A stretch of DNA of 64,000 bases, from positions 992,001-1,056,000 of the forward strand of contig NZ_CP136759.1 in NCBI RefSeq assembly GCF_032931615.1. The letters are read 5' to 3'. Below, one piece after another: positions 8,315 to 19,630 of this stretch; position 1 is the stretch's first letter; each line of letters begins with the position of its first letter. The translations under genes were made by a program, and so were the position numbers. The notes beneath the pieces were generated by a model. That model was not told the DNA's origin, searched no databases, and saw only the letters and a program-made list of their open reading frames with translations. The stretch is from Palleronia sp. LCG004 (GTDB taxonomy: Bacteria; Pseudomonadota; Alphaproteobacteria; Rhodobacterales; Rhodobacteraceae).

Positions 8315-9210
8315 GCGTCGCGGGCGACCCGTCCCCGCGCGCGCCGCGCCGCGCCGGTGCGACCGGCACGCTCGCGCGGCTCGTCCGTCGGCCGCGCGCG
8401 GTCTTCGGCCTCGTCGTGATCGCGCTGATGGTCGGGGCCGCGATCTTTGCGCCGATCATCATGCCGCATGATCCGTTCGCGCAAAGCTTCGACGGGCTCG
8501 ACCTCATGGGGGCACCTTTGCCGCCCGGCGGATCCTATCCGCTCGGCACCGATCTTCTCGGGCGCGATCTCGCCTCGCGGCTGATCCTCGGGACGCGCAC
8601 GTCGCTCATCATCGGGGTTGTGGCGAACGGCATCGCGGTGATCCTCGGCGCGGGCGTGGGGATCACGGCGGGCTATTTCGGCGGATGGGTCGCGGCGATC
8701 CTGATGCGGTTCACGGACCTCATGATGGCGTTTCCCGCATTGCTGCTCGCCATCGTGCTGGCCGCGATCTTCCAGCCGTCGCTGATGATCGTGGCACTCG
8801 TCATCGCGATGGTGAACTGGGTACAGATGAGCCGGGTGATCTATACCGAGACGCGCAGCCTGGCCGAGCGCGAATTCATCCAGGTCCAGCGCGCGATCGG
8901 GTCGGGCACGTTCCGCATCCTCTTTCGCCACCTGCTGCCGCACCTTTTGTCGTCGATCATCGTGTTCGGAACGCTCGGGATCTCGACGACCGTACTGCTC
9001 GAGGCGACACTCAGCTATCTCGGCGTGGGCGTGCAGCCTCCGATGCCCTCCTGGGGGAACATCATCTTCGAGAACCAGACCTACTTTTCGACGGCGCCGT
9101 GGCTGGTCTTCTTTCCGGGCCTGCTGATCGTGCTGCTGGCGCTGGCCTTCAACCTCGTGGGCGACGCGCTGCGCGACATCCTCGACCCGACGCTGAAGGG
9201 GCGGCACTGA
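8311..9210 (+). CDS. peptide/amide ABC transporter permease (DppC/OppC type)
   Basis: The 299-residue inner-membrane protein has a cytoplasmic basic N-terminus, a first membrane segment at about 33-55, the family motif PLGTDLLGRDLASRLILG and five further segments. The EAA loop (EREFIQVQRAIG to FRHLLPHLLSS) contacts the ATPase. It overlaps amiR by four bases and dppB by one base. It would form the channel with the next gene product. Peptide/nickel/amide family membership is clear; the substrate is inferred only from the neighbouring formamidase. Confidence 0.92.
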   Translation: MSVAGDPSPRAPRRAGATGTLARLVRRPRAVFGLVVIALMVGAAIFAPIIMPHDPFAQSFDGLDLMGAPLPPGGSYPLGTDLLGRDLASRLILGTRTSLIIGVVANGIAVILGAGVGITAGYFGGWVAAILMRFTDLMMAFPALLLAIVLAAIFQPSLMIVALVIAMVNWVQMSRVIYTETRSLAEREFIQVQRAIGSGTFRILFRHLLPHLLSSIIVFGTLGISTTVLLEATLSYLGVGVQPPMPSWGNIIFENQTYFSTAPWLVFFPGLLIVLLALAFNLVGDALRDILDPTLKGRH

Positions 9211-10130
9211 TGTGGGGCTACTTCCTGCGCCGCCTCTTCGAGAGCGCGCTGATCCTGCTGGGGATCACCTTCGTGACGTTCCTGCTGCTTTATCTGGTGC
9301 CGGCCGATCCCGCGCGGCAGATCGCGGGACGCTCGGCCACGGCCGAGACGGTCGCCAATATCCGGGCGCAGCTCGGGCTCGACGACCCGCTGCTCGTGCA
9401 ATACTGGCGCTATCTGACGGGTCTGTTCCAGGGGGATCTCGGGCGGTCCTACCTGCAGCGCGCCCAGGTGTCCGAACTCATCGCCGCGCGCCTTCCGGCG
9501 AGCCTCATGCTCATGGTCACGGCGATCGCGACCGAGCTCGTCATCGGGCTCACCATCGGGGTGATCGCGGCGCTGAGGCGCAACAAGCCGGCCGATCATT
9601 CGCTGATGATCTTTTCCTTCGTCGCGATCTCGGCCCCGCAATTCGTGATCGGCATCCTGCTCCTCTACGTCTTCGCGGTGCAGCTCGGCTGGTTCCCGAT
9701 CGGCGGTTACGGGACATGGGCGCATTTCGTGCTGCCCTCGCTCACGCTCGGGCTGCTGGGTGCGGGCTGGTACAGCCGGATGATGCGGTCCTCGATGATC
9801 GAGGTGCTGAACCAGGACCTCGTGCGGACTGCGCGTGCCAAGGGCCTGTCGAAGCTCAGGATCGTGACGCGCCACGTCATGCCCAATGCCATCCTGCCGA
9901 TCATCGCGATGATCGGGATCGATATCGGGCTCTTCATGTCGGGCATCGTCGTGGTCGAGAGCGTCTTTGGCTGGCCCGGCATCGGGCAGCTTGCATGGCA
10001 GGCGATCCAGCGGATCGACATCCCGGTCATCATGGGCGTGACCATGGTCTCGGCCGCCGCCATCGTCATCGGCAACCTGCTGGCCGATCTGGTGGCGCCG
10101 CTGATCGACCCGAGAATAAAAACCAAGTAA
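9210..10130 (+). CDS. peptide/amide ABC transporter permease (DppB/OppB type)
   Basis: The 306-residue protein starts at the ATG overlapping the previous stop (TGATG). It has the DppB-type N-terminus (YFLRRLFESALILLGITF), a periplasmic loop with LGLDDPLLVQYWRYL, six membrane segments and the EAA motif ARAKGLSKLRIVTRHV. It pairs with the DppC-type permease upstream. Gene order permease C before permease B is the reverse of the usual dppBC order and of the second transporter in this operon. Confidence 0.92.
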   Translation: MWGYFLRRLFESALILLGITFVTFLLLYLVPADPARQIAGRSATAETVANIRAQLGLDDPLLVQYWRYLTGLFQGDLGRSYLQRAQVSELIAARLPASLMLMVTAIATELVIGLTIGVIAALRRNKPADHSLMIFSFVAISAPQFVIGILLLYVFAVQLGWFPIGGYGTWAHFVLPSLTLGLLGAGWYSRMMRSSMIEVLNQDLVRTARAKGLSKLRIVTRHVMPNAILPIIAMIGIDIGLFMSGIVVVESVFGWPGIGQLAWQAIQRIDIPVIMGVTMVSAAAIVIGNLLADLVAPLIDPRIKTK

Positions 10131-10148
10131 CCAACAGTGGAGAAACAG

Positions 10149-11768
10149 ATGAAAAGCATCCTTCTTTCGGGCATTGCCCTCGCCGCGCTCGGGGCCACTG
10201 GCGCGCTTGCGCAGGTCGACGAGGACGCGGCCCAGGGCGGCGAGATGATCGTGACCTATCAGGACGACGTGGCGACGCTCGACCCCGCGATCGGCTATGA
10301 CTGGCAGAACTGGTCGATGATCAAGTCGCTCTTCGACGGGCTGATGGGCTACGAGCCCGGAACGACAACGCTGAGAAACGAGCTCGCCGACAGCCACGAG
10401 ATCAGCGAAGACGGCATGACGCATACCTTCACGCTGAAGGACGGGATCACCTTCCACAATGGTCGCGAGATCACGGCAGAGGACGTGAAGTATTCGCTCG
10501 AGCGGGTGACCGACCCCGAGACGCGCAGCCCCGGCGCCGGCTTCTTCGGCATGATCGAGGGCTTCGAGACCTGGAACGCGGGCGAGGGCGAGGGGCTTTC
10601 AGGCATTCGCGTCGTGGACGACAAGACCGTCGAGATCACGCTCTCGCGGCCCGACGCGACCTTCGGGCACGTCATGGCGCTGAACTTCGCCTCCATCGTC
10701 CCGCAGGAGGCCGTCGAGGAGGCCGGCGAGGATTTCGGCCGCCGCCCCGTCGGATCGGGCGCGTTCCAGCTTACGGAATGGACCCCCGGTCAGCAGCTCG
10801 TCTTCGAGCGGTTCGAGGAGTATCACCGCGAAGGCGTTCCGAAGCTCGATCAGGTGACGTTCTCCATCGGGCTCGAGCCCACCGTCGCGCTGTTGCGCCT
10901 GCAGAGCGGCGAGACCGACGTCCCCGGCGACGGCATCCCGCCCGCGCAGTTCCTTCAGGTCGTCAACGATGCCGAATACGCGGATCGGCTGGTCGAGGGC
11001 GGTCAGCTCCATACCGGCTACATCACGCTCAACACGCAGATGGAGCCCTTCGACAATGTCGATGTGCGGCGCGCGATCAACATGGCGATTAACAAGGATC
11101 GCATCGTGCAGATGATCAACAACCGCGCCGTGCCTGCGAACCAGCCGCTGCCGCCCACGATGCCGGGCTATGACGAGAATTACGAGGGCTACGCCTACGA
11201 TCCCGAAGCCGCGAAGCAGATGCTTGCCGATGCGGGCTTTGCCGACGGCTTCTCGACCGAGCTCTACGTCATGAACGTCGATCCGAACCCGCGCATCGCG
11301 CAGGCGATCCAGCAGGACCTGAGCCAGATCGGCGTCAACGCCGAGATCCGCAGCCTCGCACAGGCCAACGTCATCGCCGCCGGCGGCGAGCAGGACCAGG
11401 CCCCGATGATCTGGTCGGGCGGGATGGCATGGATCGCCGATTTCCCCGACCCGTCGAACTTCTACGGGCCGATCCTGGGATGCGCCGGTGCGGTGCCGGG
11501 TGGCTGGAACTGGTCTTGGTATTGCGACGAGGAGATCGACGCCCGCGCGGCCGAGGCCGACGCGATGGTGGGCGACGAGGCCGGGCGCGAAGATGCGTGG
11601 CGGCAGATCTATGTCGACATCATGGACGCGGCCCCGTGGGTTCCGGTCTTCAACGAGCAGCGCTTCACGCTGCATTCCGACCGCATCGCGGGCGATGACA
11701 GCCTGTTCGTCGATCCCGTCCACATCCCCGTCAACTACGACTACATCTACTCGACCGAGGCGCAGTAA
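10149..11768 (+). CDS. ABC transporter substrate-binding protein, family 5 (first of two)
   Basis: The 539-residue periplasmic protein starts at the ATG six bases after GGAG; an in-frame GTG twelve bases upstream is less likely. A signal peptide with cleavage after GALA at about residue 21 is followed by the SBP_bac_5 pattern: DVATLDPAIGYDWQNW, FTLKDGITFHNGREITAEDV, VDVRRAINMAINKDRIV. It captures peptides or related amides for the two permeases just upstream. A 5-base gap separates it from the amidase gene. Confidence 0.93.
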   Translation: MKSILLSGIALAALGATGALAQVDEDAAQGGEMIVTYQDDVATLDPAIGYDWQNWSMIKSLFDGLMGYEPGTTTLRNELADSHEISEDGMTHTFTLKDGITFHNGREITAEDVKYSLERVTDPETRSPGAGFFGMIEGFETWNAGEGEGLSGIRVVDDKTVEITLSRPDATFGHVMALNFASIVPQEAVEEAGEDFGRRPVGSGAFQLTEWTPGQQLVFERFEEYHREGVPKLDQVTFSIGLEPTVALLRLQSGETDVPGDGIPPAQFLQVVNDAEYADRLVEGGQLHTGYITLNTQMEPFDNVDVRRAINMAINKDRIVQMINNRAVPANQPLPPTMPGYDENYEGYAYDPEAAKQMLADAGFADGFSTELYVMNVDPNPRIAQAIQQDLSQIGVNAEIRSLAQANVIAAGGEQDQAPMIWSGGMAWIADFPDPSNFYGPILGCAGAVPGGWNWSWYCDEEIDARAAEADAMVGDEAGREDAWRQIYVDIMDAAPWVPVFNEQRFTLHSDRIAGDDSLFVDPVHIPVNYDYIYSTEAQ

Positions 11769-11773
11769 GACCG

Positions 11774-12715
11774 ATGTGCAGGAATTGCGACTACACGATC
11801 CACGGCCATCACCATCACGGGTGGGATCATTCGATCCCGCCCGCAGAAACCGTGGCCCCCGGAAGCCGGCTGCATTTCCGCTGTCTCGACAGCTCGGGCG
11901 GCCAGTTGTCGAAGGACAGCACGACCGCGGATGTGGCGACGCTCGACTTCGGCAAGATCAATCCGGTGACCGGTCCCGTCTATGTTGACGGGGCCGAGCC
12001 CGGCGACATTCTCAAGATCGGGATCGAGGCGTTCCATCCCTCGGGCTTCGGCTGGACGGCGAACATTCCGGGCTTCGGGCTTCTGGCCGATCAGTTCACC
12101 GATCCGCACCTCAAGGTCTGGGATTACGACCCCGACAGCCTCTCGCCTGCGCTTTTCTCGGACATCGCGAAGGTGCCGCTCAAACCCTTTGCGGGGACGA
12201 TCGGCCTCGCCCCGGCCGAGCCGGGTCTTCATTCGGTCGTACCGCCGCGTCGCATGGGCGGCAATCTCGACATCCGCGATCTGGCCGCTGGCACGACGCT
12301 CTATCTCCCCGTCGAGGTCGCGGGCGCGCTGTTCTCCATCGGCGACACGCATGCGGCGCAGGGAGACGGGGAGGTCTGCGGCACCGCGATCGAAAGCCCG
12401 ATGGATGTCGAGGTGACGCTCGACCTCATCAAGCAGGAAAAGCTCGCCTTCCCGCGCTTCACGACGCCCGGGCCGGTGACGCGCCACCTGGATGCCAAGG
12501 GCTACGAGGTCACGACCGGCATCGGCCCCGACATGATGAGTGGCGCGAAGGACGCCGTGTCTGCCATGGTCGATCTGCTTTGCAAGTCCCACGGCTTCTC
12601 GGCCGAGGATGCCTATCTCCTCTGCTCGGTCGCGGGCGATCTCAGGATTTCCGAAATCGTGGACATGCCCAACTGGGTCGTGTCCTTCTACTTCCCGCGG
12701 ATCGTCCTGGAATGA
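11774..12715 (+). CDS. acetamidase/formamidase family protein
   Basis: The 313-residue protein belongs to the FmdA/AmdA family (PF03069): VAPGSRLHFRCLDSSGGQL, the DxxxxNPVTGPVYVDGAEPGD block, HSVVPPRRMGGNLDIRDL, GDTHAAQGDGEVCGTAIE and the C-terminal DLRISEIVDMPN. Members hydrolyse formamide or acetamide to ammonia and the acid. No signal peptide is seen; the His-rich N-terminus (HGHHHHGWDH) may bind metal. It lies between a binding protein and the ATPase genes, which suggests that imported amides are hydrolysed in the cytoplasm. ATGA overlap with the next gene. Confidence 0.93.
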   Translation: MCRNCDYTIHGHHHHGWDHSIPPAETVAPGSRLHFRCLDSSGGQLSKDSTTADVATLDFGKINPVTGPVYVDGAEPGDILKIGIEAFHPSGFGWTANIPGFGLLADQFTDPHLKVWDYDPDSLSPALFSDIAKVPLKPFAGTIGLAPAEPGLHSVVPPRRMGGNLDIRDLAAGTTLYLPVEVAGALFSIGDTHAAQGDGEVCGTAIESPMDVEVTLDLIKQEKLAFPRFTTPGPVTRHLDAKGYEVTTGIGPDMMSGAKDAVSAMVDLLCKSHGFSAEDAYLLCSVAGDLRISEIVDMPNWVVSFYFPRIVLE

Positions 12716-14474
12716 GCGAGGCCGTCGCGACCCCGGTCCTTTCCGTCCGCGACCTGTCGGTGCAGGTCGCGACGGAGGAGGGCGCGAAGACGGTGCTCGA
12801 CAAGCTGTCCTTCGACCTGCTTCCGGGCCGGACGCTCGCGCTCGCGGGGGAAAGCGGGTCGGGCAAGTCGATGACCGCGCTCGCCATCATGGGGCTGTTG
12901 CCACAACCGATGGCGCGGGTCGCGGGCGGCTCCATCCGGCTCGGCGATGTCGAACTCACGGATCTGGGCGAGTGGGGCTATCGCCGGGTCCGATCGGCCC
13001 GGGTCGCGATGATCTTCCAGGAGCCGATGACGTCTCTCAACCCGCTCATGACGATCGAGCGGCAGCTTGCCGAGGTGCTGCTCGAACACGGCATCTGCGG
13101 ACGGCGCGGCGTGAGGGCCCGTGCGCTCGAACTGCTCGAAGCCGTGCGGCTGACCGAACCGCGCCGACGGCTTCGGCAGTATCCGCACGAATTGTCCGGC
13201 GGCATGCGTCAGCGGGTGATGATCGCCATGGCGCTTGCCTGCGACCCGGAGATCCTGATCGCGGACGAACCCACGACCGCGCTCGACGTGACGGTTCAGG
13301 CCGAGATCCTCGATCTGATCCGCAACCTGCAGGCCGAACATGGAACGGCGGTACTGATGATCACGCACGACATGGGCGTCGTGGCCGAGATGGCCGATCG
13401 CGTCATCGTCCTGCGCCATGGCCGCGAGATGGAGGCCGCCGAGACGCGGACGCTCTTCGCCGCGCCCAAGACCGAATACGCGCAGGACCTGCTCGCCGCC
13501 GTTCCGCGCCTCGGGACGGCCCCGCCGCGCGCTGCCGTGGCCGAGGCCCGGAACATCGTGGAGGTCGAGGATCTGAGCGTCCGCTTCGCGATGCGGGGCG
13601 GCGTGCTGGGGCGCACCATCGCACGGGTGCACGCGGTCGAGGGCGTCTCCTTCCATATCCGCGAGCGCGAGACTCTGGCGCTGGTGGGGGAATCGGGTTG
13701 CGGCAAGTCCACGATCGGCAAGGCGCTTCTGGGGCTCGTCCCTTGGGAGGGCTCGATCCGGGTGGGCGGCGTCGAGACGCATGGCCGGTCGCGCGCCACG
13801 ATGCGGCCCGTCCTGCGCGACATCCAGATGGTGTTCCAGGACCCCGGTGCCTCGCTCGACGCGCGGATGAGCGTGGGCGAACAGGTGGTGGAGCCGATGC
13901 GCGTCCACGACCTCGCCCACGGGTCCGAGCTTTCGGACCGGGCGGAATGGCTTTTTGGCCGTGTGGGGCTTTCGGCCGACATGCTGTCGCGGTTTCCGCA
14001 CGAATTCTCGGGCGGGCAGCGGCAGCGCATCTGCATCGCGCGCGCGCTGTCGCTGTCGCCCAAGGTCATCGTCGCGGACGAGAGCGTCTCGGCCCTCGAC
14101 GTGAGCGTCCAGGCGCAAGTCCTAGAATTGCTGCGCGAATTGCAGGAGCAGGACGGCCTGGCCTATCTCTTCATCAGCCACGACATGGCGGTGGTCGAAC
14201 AGGTTGCCGACAGGGTGATGGTCATGCGATTGGGTCAGGTCATGGAAGAAGGTCCCCGAGACGCGGTTCTGCGCGATCCGCAACATCCCTACACGAGACG
14301 GCTGATCGCCGCCGTGCCCGTTCCCGATCCGACGACGCGGCGGCCGGCTTTGCCCGCGACCGAAGGGGTCGAAGCGGCGAGCCCGATCTTTCCCGTGGGC
14401 AGTGCCCCCGGGCGCATCGCCCTCCACGATATCGCACAGGGCCACCGTGTGGCCCGCGAGGCGGCTGTCACACC

Positions 14475-14478
<4 letters not shown>
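12712..14478 (+). CDS. double ABC ATPase for peptide/amide import (DppD-DppF fusion), first copy
   Basis: The 588-residue protein holds two nucleotide-binding domains. The first (about 8-265) has Walker A GESGSGKS, signature LSGGMRQRV and Walker B LIADEPTTALD. The second (about 280-540) has GESGCGKS, FSGGQRQRI and IVADESVSALD. This is the GsiA/YliA-like DppDF fusion. It overlaps fmdA and the next ATPase gene by four bases each. By position it probably serves the first permease pair (8.3-10.1 kb). The final 50 or so residues hold the usual oligopeptide-binding C-terminal tail. Confidence 0.93.
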
Positions 14479-16303
<1,825 letters not shown>

Positions 16304-16307
<4 letters not shown>

Positions 16308-17821
16308 CCAGAACGATGAAAGCCCTGCTCGCCGCCACGGCGCTCGGCGCGGCCGGGATGCCCGCCTTCGCCGACGGGACGCTCACCGTGGCCCAGCGCC
16401 AGGACCCGCAGAACTGGGATCCGGTCGACACCTTCCTGCTGGCATGGGGCGGAATCGCGAGCAACATCTACGACGGCCTCGTCCGCCGCGACGAGAACCT
16501 CGAGCTTCAGCCCGGCCTCGCCACGGAATGGGAGACGCTCGATGACGGGATGCGCTATCGCTTCACGCTGCGCGACGGCGTCACTTTCCACAACGGCGAA
16601 CCCTTCGATGCCGAGGCCGTGAAATACACCTTCGACCGTCTTCTGGGCGAGCAGGGCGCGCAGGGTCCGCAGCAGTCGAACTATACCACGATCGACCATG
16701 TCGAGATCATCGACGACCACACGATCGACATCCACATGGCCCAGCCCGATCCGGTGATCCTGACCAAGCTTTCGGGCTATGGCGCGATGATCGTCCCGCC
16801 CGACTACATCGAAGAGATGGGCGAGGAGCATTTCGATCTGAACCCGGTCGGCACGGGCCCCTTCCAGTTCGTGAGCTACAATCAGGGATCGCGTCTGACG
16901 CTCGAAGCCTATCCCGACTATTTCGAGGGCGCGCCGGAGCTCGATGAACTCGTCTTCCGCTTCATCACCGAGGATTCGACCCGCCTGGCCGAGCTGCAAT
17001 CGGGTGCGGTCGACGTGCTCAACAACGTGGCCTATTCCGCGATTCCGACGATCGAGAACGCTCCGGGGCTCGAGATCGTGTCGGTGCCGGGGCCGACGAT
17101 CTATTCGCTCGCCCTCAAGACCGCCGAGCCGGCCGCGACGGCGGATGTGCGGGTGCGCCGTGCGCTGAACATGGCGGTCGACAAGCAGGCGCTGATCGAC
17201 GCGTTCCTGGGTGGCCGTGGCACGCCCATCGGACAGCTGCAGGGCGATCTGTCCTTCGGCTTCGCGCCCGACCTTCCCGGCTATCCCTACGACCCCGAAG
17301 AGGCGCGCAAGCTTCTCGACGAGGCCGGTGTGGCCGAAGGCGCGCGGATGACGATCGACTATCGCGCCGGCAATTCGACCTTCAACGAGGTGGCGCAGGC
17401 CCTGACCGGCTTCTTCTCGCAGGTGGGGCTCAATGTCGGGCTGAACCCGGTCGAGGACGCGGTCTTCCTCAACGAGATCGTGCCGCAGGGCCAGACCGAC
17501 GAGATGTTCCAGTTCTCCTGGGGGGGCTGGACCTTCGATTTCGACAACACTGCGTATCTCTCGTACTACGAGGGTGAACGCTGGAACCCCTACGGCACCT
17601 CCGAGAGGATGCAGGAGCTTCTCGACGCCCAGCGCGAGACGTCGGACGTCGAGGAACGCGAGGCGATCCTGCAGGACGTGGCCCGCGAGGCGCACGAGCA
17701 GGCCTACCACATCCCGCTCTACAACGAGGACCAGATCTACGCGGTGTCCGACCGCGTGCAGAACTTCGTGGCCGCGCCCGACATCCGGCTGCGCCTCGTG
17801 GATGTGACGGTCGAGGAATGA
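16304..17821 (+). CDS. ABC transporter substrate-binding protein, family 5 (second of two)
   Basis: The 505-residue protein has a signal peptide (KALLAATALGAAGMPAFA, cleavage at about residue 23) and the SBP_bac_5 body: LTVAQRQDPQNWDPVDT, RFTLRDGVTFHNGEPFDAEA and VRVRRALNMAVDKQALI. It is only distantly similar to the first binding protein in the operon, so the two transporters probably differ in substrate. A strong hairpin follows its stop codon. Confidence 0.93.
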
Positions 17822-17824
17822 GAC

Positions 17825-17857
17825 GTTCCGCGGCGCGGGCCCCCCGTGCCGCGGAAC
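17825..17857 (+). other. intercistronic hairpin after the second binding-protein gene
   Basis: GTTCCGCGGC (17825-17834) and GCCGCGGAAC (17848-17857) form a perfect 10-bp stem, and CGG/CCG can extend it inward. No T-run follows. Such hairpins between a binding-protein gene and its permease genes commonly stabilise the upstream mRNA so that more binding protein than permease is made. That role here is inferred from position. Confidence 0.7.
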
Positions 17858-17874
17858 CCCTCTGAGGAGCGGCG

Positions 17875-18801
17875 ATGCCGATACTGGGATACATAGCCAA
17901 GCGCGCGTTGCAGGCGCTTTTCGTGGTGGTGGCGGTGACGCTCTTCATCGCCTTCGCGATCCGCCTGACCGGCGATCCGGCCATCATGATGATGGGCGAC
18001 AGCGCCACCATGTCGGCCGAGGATCTCGCCCGCATCCGCGAAGGGCTGGGCCTGAATCAATCCTTCGCTGCGCAATACTGGGACTTCCTGAGCGGGCTTC
18101 TGACGGGCAATTTCGGGGATTCGTTCTTTCGCGGCCCCATCGCGCCCATCCTCGGCGACGCGCTCGGCGCGACCCTCTTGCTCGCCCTGACCTCGCTTGC
18201 GGTGTCGCTGCTCATCTCGGTCCCGCTCGGCATCTACGCCGCCCGGCATCGCGGCAGCTTCGCCGATCAGGTGGTCCGGATCGTCTCTCTCACGGGATTG
18301 TCCTTTCCGAATTTCTGGCTCGGCATCATGCTGATCCTGGTCTTCTCGGTCACGTTCAGATGGCTGCCCGCCTCCGGATTCCAGGGACCGGTCTCTCTGA
18401 TCCTGCCGGCCGTGACGATCGGGGTGATCCTGACCGCGACCAATCTCAGGATCGTCAGGACCACCATGCTCGACACGCTGAACAAGCAGTTCATCATGGT
18501 TGCCCGCGCCAAGGGGCTGAGCGAGCGGTCCGTGATCTACAAGCACGCGCTCAGGAACAGCTCCATCGCGCTCGTCACCTATCTGGGCCTCCAGTTCGGG
18601 TCACTCATGGGCGGCCTCGTCGTGGTCGAGCTGGTCTTCAACTGGCCGGGCATGGGCACGCTCGCCGTCAACGCCGTGGCGCAGCGCGACTACCCCATCC
18701 TTCAGGCGGTGATCTCGGTCATGGCGATCATGATCGTGGCCGCGAACCTTCTGGTCGATCTGCTCTACATGGCGCTCGACCCGCGCATCCGGCTGGAGTG
18801 A
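17875..18801 (+). CDS. peptide/amide ABC transporter permease (DppB type), second transporter
   Basis: The 308-residue inner-membrane protein follows a GAGGAG ribosome site. The N-terminus (YIAKRALQALFVVVAVTLFIAF), the periplasmic GLGLNQSFAAQYWDFL, six membrane segments and the EAA loop (ARAKGLSERSVIYKHAL) are those of the DppB family. It pairs with the DppC-type gene four bases downstream. Confidence 0.93.
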   Translation: MPILGYIAKRALQALFVVVAVTLFIAFAIRLTGDPAIMMMGDSATMSAEDLARIREGLGLNQSFAAQYWDFLSGLLTGNFGDSFFRGPIAPILGDALGATLLLALTSLAVSLLISVPLGIYAARHRGSFADQVVRIVSLTGLSFPNFWLGIMLILVFSVTFRWLPASGFQGPVSLILPAVTIGVILTATNLRIVRTTMLDTLNKQFIMVARAKGLSERSVIYKHALRNSSIALVTYLGLQFGSLMGGLVVVELVFNWPGMGTLAVNAVAQRDYPILQAVISVMAIMIVAANLLVDLLYMALDPRIRLE

Positions 18802-18805
18802 GGCG

Positions 18806-19630
18806 ATGTCAGCGTTCAAGAGCTTCGAATTCGTCGCGGGCCTCACCCTCATCGTCTTGATTGGCGGTGCGGTCCTGCTTTCGCCGCTGCTTTTTCCGGG
18901 CGGCGGCATGGCGCAATCGCTGGTCGACCGGCTGACGCCCCCGTTCCAGACATGGGATTATCCGCTCGGAACCGATCCGCTCGGGCGCGACATCCTTTCG
19001 CGCGTGGTGGTGGGCGGCCGCGTGTCGTTCTTCGTCGGCATCACCTCGGCCGTCGGTTCGGTCGTGATCGGCACGATCATCGGGCTCTTCGCGGGATATT
19101 ATCGCGGGGTCTGGGACACGTTCCTGATGCGCTTCGCCGACATCCAGCTGGCGCTGCCGTTCATCCTGCTCGCCATCACCGTAATCGCGATCATCGGACC
19201 CGGGCTCGACCGGATCATCCTGCTGATGATCGTCGCGCAATGGGTGCAATATGCGCGCCTCATCCGCGGATCTGTCCTTTCGCTGAGGCAGGCAGAATAC
19301 GTGCAGGCCGCGCAGAGCTACGGGCTCAGGGATCGCGCGATCCTCTTCCGGCACATCCTGCCGAACGCGATGGGGCCGCTGGTCATTCTCGGGACGTTGA
19401 ACGTCGCGACGAACATCCTGCTCGAAAGCAGCCTGACCTTCCTCGGCCTCGGGATCGATCCGCTGATCCCGAGCTGGGGCGGCATGCTTGCCGACGGGCG
19501 CAACTACATCCAGACGGCGCCATGGGTCACGATCTTCCCCGGTCTCGCCATCATGCTGACCGTGCTGGGGCTGAACCTGCTGGGCGACTGGCTGCGCGAC
19601 CGGCTCGACCCGCTCGGAAGGACCACCTGA
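18806..19630 (+). CDS. peptide/amide ABC transporter permease (DppC type), second transporter
   Basis: The 274-residue protein has a first membrane segment at about 9-30, the family motif YPLGTDPLGRDILSRVV and the EAA loop (AEYVQAAQSYGLRDRAIL to HILPNAMGPLV). It lacks the longer cytoplasmic N-terminus of the first DppC-type permease in the operon. It overlaps the peptidase gene by one base. Confidence 0.93.
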   Translation: MSAFKSFEFVAGLTLIVLIGGAVLLSPLLFPGGGMAQSLVDRLTPPFQTWDYPLGTDPLGRDILSRVVVGGRVSFFVGITSAVGSVVIGTIIGLFAGYYRGVWDTFLMRFADIQLALPFILLAITVIAIIGPGLDRIILLMIVAQWVQYARLIRGSVLSLRQAEYVQAAQSYGLRDRAILFRHILPNAMGPLVILGTLNVATNILLESSLTFLGLGIDPLIPSWGGMLADGRNYIQTAPWVTIFPGLAIMLTVLGLNLLGDWLRDRLDPLGRTT

